In this document: positions 22,889 to 30,906 of the stretch, piece by piece | Numbering within the stretch: position 1 is the stretch's first letter | How the letters are laid out: every line of letters begins with the position of its first letter | Origin: Collinsella aerofaciens | GTDB lineage: Bacteria > Actinomycetota > Coriobacteriia > Coriobacteriales > Coriobacteriaceae | DNA length: 33,542 nucleotides | Direction: 5' to 3' | Assembly: GCF_015552075.1 (NCBI RefSeq) | Contig: NZ_JADNDZ010000120.1 | Coordinates: forward strand, 1 to 33,542 | Notes under the pieces: model-generated | What the model was told of the DNA's origin: nothing | Database searches by the model: none | Seen by the model: the letters and a program-made list of their open reading frames with translations, nothing else | Position numbers and translations under genes: made by a program

Positions 22889-22942
22889 TGTCACCCCGTG
22901 GCACCAAACTGCCCGGCACCATGCGGGTTGTCGTTTTACGCT
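22889..22942 (+). promoter_or_regulatory. Activator-type promoter of Tat operon (site 2)
   Basis: TGTCACCCCGTGGCACCAA (22889-22907) is followed after 29 nt by TACGCT (22937-22942). It lies 105-158 nt upstream of the GTG at 23047. It differs from site 1 at only two spacer positions. Confidence 0.65.
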
Positions 22943-23046
22943 TTTGATGGGGCCGAATGCCCACAGGCGACCATGGGCTTGTGGCGGGCTGTCGCCACAG
23001 GGCCCCGAGCAACTGATGGCAACCGTAGTTCCTTGGAGGATATCGA

Positions 23047-23430
23047 GTGCTGGATAACCTTTCTCTTATGGGGCCGGATGAGGAGGAGCTCTCCCTCTCG
23101 GCGCTGGTGTCTTCAGCGACCCTTCTGCCTTCCTGCGCCTTCTCCGCATATTCCATCATCGTCAACATAGCTCCCACGATGGGCGGGCGCGCCGTCCTTT
23201 TCTATCTGACGCGGGGCTCTGTCGAGAGCATCTGGATCCCCGTGGCCATATTCATCTTCGCCCTCATAGCGCGCAAGGTAGATGACTGGCGATTCTACGC
23301 GCTCACCGCCGTGTTCGGCCTTGCGGCCTGCGCACTCGCCGTGCTGAGGCTCGACCTGTGCCATGCGGGGGTCTATTTGGCCGTTCTGGCCTGCTGCGGT
23401 CTATCCGCCGTCAAATCGAGGGAGTACTGA
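23047..23430 (+). CDS. Small multi-pass membrane protein
   Basis: 127 residues from GTG 23047, with GGAGG 7 nt upstream. About four hydrophobic segments are visible (ALVSSATLLPSCAFSAYSIIV, WIPVAIFIFALIA, FYALTAVFGLAACALAVL, GVYLAVLACCGLSAV), joined by short charged loops. No family is recognised. It is the first gene of the transcription unit that exports the two large Tat-signal proteins; its stop lies 1 nt before the next ATG. It could assist their export or anchoring, which is inference from position only. Confidence 0.75.
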   Translation: MLDNLSLMGPDEEELSLSALVSSATLLPSCAFSAYSIIVNIAPTMGGRAVLFYLTRGSVESIWIPVAIFIFALIARKVDDWRFYALTAVFGLAACALAVLRLDLCHAGVYLAVLACCGLSAVKSREY

Positions 23431-23431
23431 G

Positions 23432-26416
23432 ATGGGTTCCTGGAGAAAGGCGGCCACTGGTTCAGCCGGTAAAATTGCAACCGATACCCGACTTGCAGGG
23501 GATAGTGCACGGCACCATGACGACGGGTCCGAGGCGGGGTTATTCACGCCGGTCTCGCGCCGCGGTTTCCTCGCGGCCCTCGCCATCGCCGCCGGCCTCG
23601 GCCTGATGGGCGCGAGCGATGCGCTCGCATATGCCGCCGTCGACTTTGGGCCAGGAGCCGGCTATATCGGACCAAGCAAAGACAGCGGCGACCTGACGCA
23701 TCCGGATCGGACCCGTGGCGCCAACGATCGCTGGTTCGGCTATGCGAACAACTGGGACCTCTGGAATATCCACAATGACTACAGCCACCGACTTGGCTAC
23801 GCCTTCGCGATGGTATTCGAGTGCGATTGGTCCGACGAGCTCTATGACCACATCGTTTTCCGTCCGTTCTACTACTGCACCTCCTACTGCGCGACCAATC
23901 CCTGGAGGGGATATTGGCTCGGGCGCGATGACGGCGACGACAACAAGGGCACCTGCTATATCGACGGCGTGCCGGTCGGCAACTTCGTCGGCAACCTCAT
24001 CAACGACGGCTCCGAGGGCGAGGACCGCCATGTGAATGCCTACGGATGGCTCTACCACGGGTTCTATGAGGGTCCCGGATGGTCGACATTCCTGAGACGC
24101 AGGCAGGCAAAGACCGGCCACAACGTCTATGCGCATATCGATATCTTCAACTGCTGGAAGAACAACGTCAGGCCCTCATCGGCCATCGTCTCCTCGCAGA
24201 ATGCCCCGAAGGATAGGGACATGTCCGTCCAGACCGATAAGATATATATCGAAAACGACCTGTCGCTCATGGGCGGCATCTTCAAGATCATCCCCGTCAC
24301 GGCGCCGAACCTGAGAGTCGACCTCGTCCAGGGATATTATGAGAACAACGTCCCCGTCGCCCGCTACGAGAACGGTCGGGCGACCTGCCTCCACCATGAC
24401 TATGACGGGGTCAATCAGAACTGGATGTTCTGGCCGAATAAATCCGATGGCCTGGGATGCTTCACCTTCTGCATCGCGAACATGATCGGCCCCGGTCTCG
24501 ATCGAGGCTTGGATAACTATGGCCACACCTCTCCCACCATGGAGCAGGGTTACGCAAAAATCTGGCGTAATCCAGAATCGACCAACCTCACAAATTCCTG
24601 GTGGGTCCACCATGAGCCCGCTGTCACGAACGAGACGGACCACAAATGCTGGTTCATCACCTCCGATGCAGACGGGCAGAGGCTCGACACCTGGGGGGTT
24701 ACCAAGGACGACAGCAGCACCTGCGTAGCCGTGTCCAATCCGGCGTGCCCGGGACTCTGGGCGACCCAGGTAAACGCCCAATGGGATCTCGAGGAGGTCG
24801 TCTGCCACGGCGATGTCGGGCTATCCAAGGACGAGGCCCAGGTCGGCGACAGCCTGAAGATTCTGGGGTGGCACAACAAGTTCAAGGACGAATCTAAGAG
24901 CATCAAGCCGGCGGGATATGTCCTGGGGGCAAAAAACGAGAGCGAACTGCCCGTCTACCCGATTTTCCGTCTGTACATGACGGACTCGGAGGAGGCGGTC
25001 GCAAGCGATGACGCCGCGATCATGGCATCCTGCCGAGTCGCGACATGGGGAGGCCAGCAGACCGAGGCCTACTCGCACCGCCATATCGGTTGGCCCCATG
25101 GGGGACATTCCATCTTCAGCCTCGAGATGCGTCTTCAGGATTCGAAATTCAAGGGATCGATTCACTATGCGGCACAGCGCTTCACCGGCGGCGAATGGGA
25201 TGAGGGCGCCGACGGGTCCAAGGTGTGCTCGAATGGGGACTATGATACCGAGATAATCAGCCGCGTTAAGGTGTGGCTGACCGGGGACATCGCAGATGAG
25301 TACGACCTCGTGGTCAGGACCAAGCTGCTCGGCGGCACCTGCGCGTGGAGCGACCCGGTGTACGTCCACAACTCAAAAGACGAGCCTTTGACGCTCGAGA
25401 CGGCACCGGCATGCGGTCCCGAGCCGGACGGGAGCTCCGATACCAAGATCTCGGGCATGAACGTCCACCTTATCCGCAAGCCGACGGGCGCGCGGGTGGT
25501 GCGGGAGTTCAGCGCCGAGGAGAACGTCGAGGTGACCGAGGAGTTCGGTTCCGGGTGCCTATACGCAGCCGCCATGTTGGCTCTTCGCCTTCCTTCCAGG
25601 AACACCGATCGCATATGGACGGACCGCTATCGCGGCACCGTCATATCCAAGCCCTGCCTCATCGAGTCGGCAAGCGTCGAGTACTATGCGGACGGCATCG
25701 ATGACGGCCATCGCGTATATGTCGATAAGAATGTCCATCCCGGCGATCGATACGCGCCCATCGTGGCCGCGCTGGAGGCTGCCGGGAAAAATCCCTGCAA
25801 CCTCTATGCACACTACGGCGAGGACGCGGCCACCGGATTCACGGGCTGGTTCAAGGACGCCGCCCTGCGCGATCCAGCCGGCTCCCTCGAGATTCCCAGG
25901 AAGGGCGCACTGAAGCTATACGGGCGCAACCGCTGCACGCTGCGCATCGAGTACGCGGAAGGCTCGCTTGAGCCCGACGCCGGGACCGTCTACCGCAGAA
26001 AGCCGAGCGATAGCGCAGATGCGGTTGACGGTGCGCTCGGGCTGCCCGATTTCACCGCTCTTGCCGAGAGGCACAGGCTCGATAAGATCGACCTGCCGGC
26101 AATCGGAGATGGCGGCGTGGGCCATACCGCCTTTTACCGCGGCGAGTCCGTGACGCTAGCCGGCTACGAGGACGTCTTCGCCAAGCGCGAGGACGGAACT
26201 TGGCGACGCCTCGTCTTCAAGGGCTACATGCCCGATAGGGCGGGGGGGGGACGCCTCTCTCGACAATCAAGATGGAACGCGACACGACCGTCTACGCCCT
26301 GTGGGCGTATGCGGAGTCGGACGGCGTCGCCACGACAAAGAACTAACGACGGCTCGGGACGGAGGTGCGGCCTCCTTCCCGAGTCCGCGCATGTCCCTGA
26401 CGGGAGGTGTGCGTAG
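23432..26416 (+). CDS. Tat-exported lineage-specific protein, 3' end frameshifted at G9 tract
   Basis: A twin-arginine signal (SRRGFLAAL, Arg43-Arg44; AxA-type cleavage near residue 68) sends a folded protein across the membrane. The mature part has a ricin-like beta-trefoil-looking segment (NQNWMFWPNKSDG...FTFCIANMI), a beta-rich middle and a C-terminal region with GFTGWFKDAAL, LYGRNRCTLRIEYAEGSL. The reading frame as written ends at 26416. After G9 (26242-26250), however, the +1 frame reads TPLSTIKMERDTTVYALWAY...SDGVATTKN and stops at 26346, aligning with the end of the downstream paralogue (KRDTVLYIKW...ADGVVSSK). The full-length form therefore needs one more G (971 residues). No wall-anchor motif is seen. 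AGGGAG precedes ATG 23432. Confidence 0.8.
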   Translation: MGSWRKAATGSAGKIATDTRLAGDSARHHDDGSEAGLFTPVSRRGFLAALAIAAGLGLMGASDALAYAAVDFGPGAGYIGPSKDSGDLTHPDRTRGANDRWFGYANNWDLWNIHNDYSHRLGYAFAMVFECDWSDELYDHIVFRPFYYCTSYCATNPWRGYWLGRDDGDDNKGTCYIDGVPVGNFVGNLINDGSEGEDRHVNAYGWLYHGFYEGPGWSTFLRRRQAKTGHNVYAHIDIFNCWKNNVRPSSAIVSSQNAPKDRDMSVQTDKIYIENDLSLMGGIFKIIPVTAPNLRVDLVQGYYENNVPVARYENGRATCLHHDYDGVNQNWMFWPNKSDGLGCFTFCIANMIGPGLDRGLDNYGHTSPTMEQGYAKIWRNPESTNLTNSWWVHHEPAVTNETDHKCWFITSDADGQRLDTWGVTKDDSSTCVAVSNPACPGLWATQVNAQWDLEEVVCHGDVGLSKDEAQVGDSLKILGWHNKFKDESKSIKPAGYVLGAKNESELPVYPIFRLYMTDSEEAVASDDAAIMASCRVATWGGQQTEAYSHRHIGWPHGGHSIFSLEMRLQDSKFKGSIHYAAQRFTGGEWDEGADGSKVCSNGDYDTEIISRVKVWLTGDIADEYDLVVRTKLLGGTCAWSDPVYVHNSKDEPLTLETAPACGPEPDGSSDTKISGMNVHLIRKPTGARVVREFSAEENVEVTEEFGSGCLYAAAMLALRLPSRNTDRIWTDRYRGTVISKPCLIESASVEYYADGIDDGHRVYVDKNVHPGDRYAPIVAALEAAGKNPCNLYAHYGEDAATGFTGWFKDAALRDPAGSLEIPRKGALKLYGRNRCTLRIEYAEGSLEPDAGTVYRRKPSDSADAVDGALGLPDFTALAERHRLDKIDLPAIGDGGVGHTAFYRGESVTLAGYEDVFAKREDGTWRRLVFKGYMPDRAGGGRLSRQSRWNATRPSTPCGRMRSRTASPRQRTNDGSGRRCGLLPESAHVPDGRCA
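26242..26250 (+). repeat. Homopolymeric G9 tract, candidate phase-variation switch
   Basis: Nine consecutive G inside the coding region. G10 (or G7) would restore the frame that matches the paralogue; G9 gives an unrelated 60-residue tail. Tracts of this length slip readily during replication. Confidence 0.75.
26353..26383 (+). other. Intergenic hairpin in Tat operon
   Basis: CTCGGGA and TCCCGAG enclose GGAGG and CCTCC with a TGCGG loop, giving a 12-bp stem with one mismatch. There is no T-tract. It lies just after the restored-frame stop (26346) and before the next start, so it may attenuate or stabilise the message. In the G9 frame ribosomes would read through it. Confidence 0.6.
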
Positions 26417-29257
26417 ATGAGGTTCGACAAGCACGATGAGGGGAAGAGCGAAGACTCATCCTTAGGGGATACCCCCATTACGAGACGAGGACTGTTCGCG
26501 GCCCTGGCGGTCGCGGCAGGACTCGGCCTGCTCGGTGCCGACACGGCGCTCGGGTGGGACTATTGGGGACAGAATGCCGCGATCGGGCAGGGCGCCTGGG
26601 ACGCCTATGGGATGCGCAACGGCAAGATCAACTGCTGCAGGGGCAGGTCGAACCCCATAAACCAATGCATGGGCTGGGCAAACGGATGGACAGAGTGGTA
26701 CGCCTTCCGCTACGCCTACGTCCAGATCCTTCGTTACGCCCTGAACCTCCAGGTTGAATGCGACTACGAGAACGAGCTGTGGTTCCACCTCTCCTTCTAC
26801 CCGTTGACCGCCTGCGGGGACGACAACTACAACCCCAGGGGCCACCGCCTATGGTTCGCGTGGGAGCATGACAACCTCGGAGCAATCAAGGAGGACGAGC
26901 AGGAGAACAATATCGTCACCTTCGATGGCAACCTTACCAACGAGGAGCTTGGGGTCGGCACCGGCCGACACGATACCGGATGGAAGCACTACCAGTACCA
27001 TGACACGGGAAAGTGGTACAGGCGGACATCGAGAGACGTGACCCATAGGTGGGCCGCGGACCTGAACATCTTCAACATCTACGTCGAGGGCGTCTCCCAT
27101 GACGAGAACGTCGACGCCCTGCACTCCCAGACGGGATGGATATCATCCACCGTGGAGCATACCTACCTCACGACGGAGGATATCCAGGGCATCGTGTGCC
27201 GCATCCACGCCGCGGACGACGACACGCTCAACTGGGACGTGCGTGACGCCTCGATTACCGATGCGACGGACATCTATCAGCAGGCATATGGCGGTAATTT
27301 CAACCAGCTGTTCCTCACCGAATTCACCAAGGTCCGCGATGACACCTATCAATCCGACTGGGGACCCGTCCCGGGCTTTCTCACGACGATGCGCCCCGCG
27401 CATGTGGCCGATGGGTCCCGCGCGGTGAACGCCTCATGGGGCGGGCCATGGGACGGAAAGGAATTCAGCCATACCAACTGCACCCAGCCCTTTCAAATCA
27501 ACAGCGCGGGCATCCAATCGAGGGCCAGCGCATGGTGGGTAACGAAGAGGTTTTCCGAGGGGGGTGCCCTGTACGGCGACGGCGCGATGGCCATCATAAG
27601 CGATGCCTCTGGCCTGTGCGTGAATAGGCCGAATGCGACCGTCGCGAAGGCTTCGAAGCTAAACCTCTTCCATAGCGGCTACAAGGATGGGGTGGCGGGC
27701 GACCGCGCTTCGGCATGGGTCGTGAAGGAGGTGCAGTTCACAGGCTCGCTCACGCTGAACGACGGCAAGCCCGAGCTGACTCGCGTGGAGCCCGTGGCCT
27801 GCTCGGACCCGCTTCTCACATGTAGCCCGTGCAGGAACTGGTCGGATGTCAAAAAGGGCAACGGGGGCAATGCCCCGACCCACTTCTCCTATCGCTGGTA
27901 CCAATCGGAAACCGACGAGGTGCCCGACGGCTGCTCAGGCGCCTCCATTATCGGAACATGCCACCTGTCGAACTTCGGCGACATGCCCGAATGCGCCGCA
28001 TACCGCCATGTCGGCATGAATATGTCCGAGCTGATGTGCATAGAGGCGCTCTCGCTTCGCCTCGAGGGCTCGCCATGGCAAGGATCGATCCGCTACAGCA
28101 TGCTCGCCAAGGGCGGCGGGTGGAGCGATGCCGCGGCCGACGGGGAGCCAGTGGGCGAGGGAGGGAGGTCCCTGCGCTGGAGCGCCATCAAGGTCTGGCT
28201 CACCGGTGACGTCTCGCTGCATTTCGACCTCGAGGTAAGGGCGTTCAACTCGAACGTCGGCTGGACGGCGGGCTACGTTTCGGGAACGGGACTCGATGCG
28301 CCGACAGTTGATGGGGTAGGCGACCTCACCGCATCGAATGACCTGAGGTGCGTCCAAGTCGATTTGATCCCAAAACCGGAAGGAGCCGTGGTATTGCGGG
28401 ATTTCTCGCGTGACGGTGGGACTCTAAACATCACGGAAGACGAATTCGCCGATATGCAGGACCGCTATCTCTCCTGTGTCGTCATGCAGGCATTTCCGAC
28501 TGAACTGCGCAAGGGGGCCAACCATGACTCACCGCTCGTTCACCGGTTCCATGGATTCGTAAGCGCCGGGCCCATCCATATCGCAGGGGTAAAGGTCGTC
28601 TATCACGCCGACGGAGTGGATGACAAATCGGTAGTCTTCACGGAAACGGCCAAACCCGGCCACCACGCGGCCAGCGCGGAGGCCACCGCGGCCGCGCTGA
28701 AAACCCGATGCAACCTGAATGACCATTTCGGCGAGGAGCAGAGCACGGGCTTTACGGGCTGGTTTTCCGATACGGGGCTGACGAGGCCCTATGGGGGATC
28801 GGAGCTCAAGGCAGGCGAGGAACTCCACCTTTACGGCCGCAATCGCTGCACGGTCAGAATCGAATATGCGGAAGGCTCGCTTCATCCCGAGGAGGGGGCC
28901 GTGTACCGCACCGCCGCGAGCGACGGCGCCCCGGAGGTTGCTGGTGCCCTAGAACTCCCCGATTACGGCAAGGGACGTGAGTCCCATTCCCTCGGGGGGA
29001 TCGCGCTGCCGGCCATCGGTGACGATGGGCGCGCCCATAAGGCCGTCTACTGGGGCGAGCGCGTCGCCCCGGCAAAACCCGAAGACGTCTACCGGAAGAC
29101 ATCCGACGGCACCTGGCGCCGGTATGTCCCGATGTGCTGGCTGACTTCAGCGAGCCAGCAGGGCGAATCGACCGGCTCGATTACGGCTAAGCGCGATACC
29201 GTCCTGTACATCAAGTGGTCTTTGGCTCAAGCCGACGGCGTCGTCAGCTCGAAATAG
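26417..29257 (+). CDS. Second Tat-exported lineage-specific protein (paralogue)
   Basis: 946 residues. The Tat signal is ITRRGLFAAL (Arg23-Arg24) with cleavage near residue 46. The mature protein parallels the upstream gene: the N-terminal part has many Trp/Tyr/Asn (WGQNAAIGQ, QCMGWANGWTEWYAF), a central beta-rich part, then YHADGVDD, GFTGWFSD, LYGRNRCTVRIEYAEGSLHPEEGAVYR and DTVLYIKW. The VLYIKW ending resembles the closing strand of Listeria-Bacteroides (InlB B) repeats. No anchor motif or membrane helix follows the signal, so it should be released or held non-covalently. Tat export suggests folding or cofactor/metal binding before export. GGGAGGTG lies 7 nt before ATG 26417. A strong terminator follows. 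Confidence 0.85.
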   Translation: MRFDKHDEGKSEDSSLGDTPITRRGLFAALAVAAGLGLLGADTALGWDYWGQNAAIGQGAWDAYGMRNGKINCCRGRSNPINQCMGWANGWTEWYAFRYAYVQILRYALNLQVECDYENELWFHLSFYPLTACGDDNYNPRGHRLWFAWEHDNLGAIKEDEQENNIVTFDGNLTNEELGVGTGRHDTGWKHYQYHDTGKWYRRTSRDVTHRWAADLNIFNIYVEGVSHDENVDALHSQTGWISSTVEHTYLTTEDIQGIVCRIHAADDDTLNWDVRDASITDATDIYQQAYGGNFNQLFLTEFTKVRDDTYQSDWGPVPGFLTTMRPAHVADGSRAVNASWGGPWDGKEFSHTNCTQPFQINSAGIQSRASAWWVTKRFSEGGALYGDGAMAIISDASGLCVNRPNATVAKASKLNLFHSGYKDGVAGDRASAWVVKEVQFTGSLTLNDGKPELTRVEPVACSDPLLTCSPCRNWSDVKKGNGGNAPTHFSYRWYQSETDEVPDGCSGASIIGTCHLSNFGDMPECAAYRHVGMNMSELMCIEALSLRLEGSPWQGSIRYSMLAKGGGWSDAAADGEPVGEGGRSLRWSAIKVWLTGDVSLHFDLEVRAFNSNVGWTAGYVSGTGLDAPTVDGVGDLTASNDLRCVQVDLIPKPEGAVVLRDFSRDGGTLNITEDEFADMQDRYLSCVVMQAFPTELRKGANHDSPLVHRFHGFVSAGPIHIAGVKVVYHADGVDDKSVVFTETAKPGHHAASAEATAAALKTRCNLNDHFGEEQSTGFTGWFSDTGLTRPYGGSELKAGEELHLYGRNRCTVRIEYAEGSLHPEEGAVYRTAASDGAPEVAGALELPDYGKGRESHSLGGIALPAIGDDGRAHKAVYWGERVAPAKPEDVYRKTSDGTWRRYVPMCWLTSASQQGESTGSITAKRDTVLYIKWSLAQADGVVSSK

Positions 29258-29345
29258 GGGGCTCCGGCCATAGTGGGCGCGAAAGGATCCAAAGGGCACC
29301 GGCTTTGATGGCTGATTCCGCGGGAAGTCGCCCGCGGGGAAGTGG

Positions 29346-29383
29346 AACCGGGGGAGCGTCGCGTTCGGCTCCCCCGGTTTTTT
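29346..29383 (+). terminator. Strong intrinsic terminator of the Tat operon
   Basis: A 12-bp perfect stem (29346-29357 with 29368-29379) with a 10-nt loop and a run of six T. The hairpin ends 8 nt before the stop of the converging gene, so it may also terminate that minus-strand transcript. Confidence 0.92.
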
Positions 29384-29386
29384 CGA

Positions 29387-30906
29387 TCAATAGGTGAAGT
29401 AGCCCGGCCGCTTATTGTGGCTGGGCGTCTTTTTTGTTTCAGCCTTCTTCTCGAGCTTCGCAAGTCCCTCCTTTAATGCAGCGGTACCAGGAGTTTTCTC
29501 CGGGGTCTTCTGCTTTGGCGGCAAATAGGCTTCCGGATACTCGAGCAGAGTGATGTGACGGGCAATGTGGCGGGAGTTAATGAAGGGCGGGCGCCATCCG
29601 TCTCCCTGAACCCGTTATGGTCTGCCGCGATCTGGTCGATGAGGTCGCTCGGGTAGATCTTCGCGGCGCTCGATTCCGTGACCTCGATTTCGGGCCCCTC
29701 GTAGGAATCCCATGCGTCGATACGCTCGATATGGTAGAGACGGTCTGATTTGGAAAGGGAGACGGCCATCCACTCCTGGGCGTCGTCCGAGCGCCACTCG
29801 CTCATGCCGCAGGCAAGGAGGATGCGATCGGAATCGCCGGACGCGTCGAGGTCGTACCCGAGGTCAGGGAAGTGAACCATATGGTTGGAGAACAGGCTCC
29901 AGTCGGCGCACGACTTGATGGCCGCGACCAACTCAGTCAACTCGAACGTAAATGTCGAGAGGTTCAGTTTGGATGAGGAATTCTCGCCCCTCCTCGACCA
30001 ATAGTAATTTCGCTTCTCTCTAGCCCTGTCCAGATTAAGCCTAATCTTCTCGGCATCTATGTCATTGAGGGTGATTGCAGTCTGTCCCAGGTTGGCCTTT
30101 GGCACGGCATCACCATCGAAGTCCGCATAAAGGTCGACGCATATCCTGTCGGACTGCCGGATTTCGTCAATGAACTCGGCGACGTTCACGAACGGCAGAA
30201 CTGTGAACGTATCCGCGTTGCCCCCGTATTTCATGCGGGACTCCTTGCAAAGGCTGACAACGGCGTCTCGATAAGAGAGCAACTCATGCCGCAAACTAGG
30301 TGTTGCCGCCTTGCGAATCTGTTCGATGACCTGCCTAGGCATCTTGCGCGGGTCGGCGAGCAGGTACGGGTCGCTGTAGGCGAAGCTTTTTCCGAGCGCG
30401 AGCTCCTTGTACCCGGTGGCAGTGAGCAGGAGCTCGAATGCGGCCCTCGGCCATTTTTCGGGACCTCCGAACATGGCGTTCAGGCGCTTCGAGCAGTCGA
30501 TGAGGCCGAAGTTCAAGTATGCCTCGACCGGTACGCGGTCGATAGAATAACGGCTCGCGATCCGCCTCATGCGCCCGGCCAGCTCGTGGACCGCCACCCT
30601 CTTACGATCTTGCGGCCAGTCGGCGGGGGAGAGCCAGGTACCGCCCACAATATCCTCGGGCGTGCCGAATATCGAGAAGCGGCCCTCGAAGGAGATAAAC
30701 GATGACGCTGGGAGTGGCGGCGTCTTGTTGTTCCATTTGACACCGGGGGCATCCATGAGGCCGGCATCGACCGGGTCGGCGCAAAGGCGGTCGCTTATGA
30801 GCACGCCATCCTTTTTCGCGGTATATCTGAACAGACCGCGTGTCTCATTGAACCCAAGGGAGATTTTGCAGCCCTCGATCTCTCCGCTCCATACCCTCTC
30901 AAACAT
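29387..30906 (-). pseudogene. Orphan protein, paralogue of 30899-32395, 3' end frameshifted
   Basis: The frame from ATG 30906 (MFERVWSGEIEG, matching MYEKVWEG of the neighbour) runs to a stop at 29473. In the last 120 bases it gives a Ser/Pro/Arg-rich nonsense end. A one-base shift near 29595-29605 opens FINSRHIARHITLLEYPEAY..., then PGTAALKEGLAKLEKKAE, ending GYFTY with a stop at 29387-29389. This matches the neighbour's end (PGTAALKENLAKLDQKAK). The intact gene thus probably spans 29387-30906, and a base has been lost (or misread). No signal peptide or membrane helix is seen; the domain is unknown. DSDRILLACGMSEW and KSDRLYHIER are conserved in both paralogues. The start overlaps the upstream stop by 8 bp. 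Confidence 0.7.

Noticed and set aside
23540-24136. Minus-strand frames opposite the Tat proteins
   Set aside because: They are shadows of strong coding bias; the plus-strand proteins have signal peptides, ribosome sites and paralogy.
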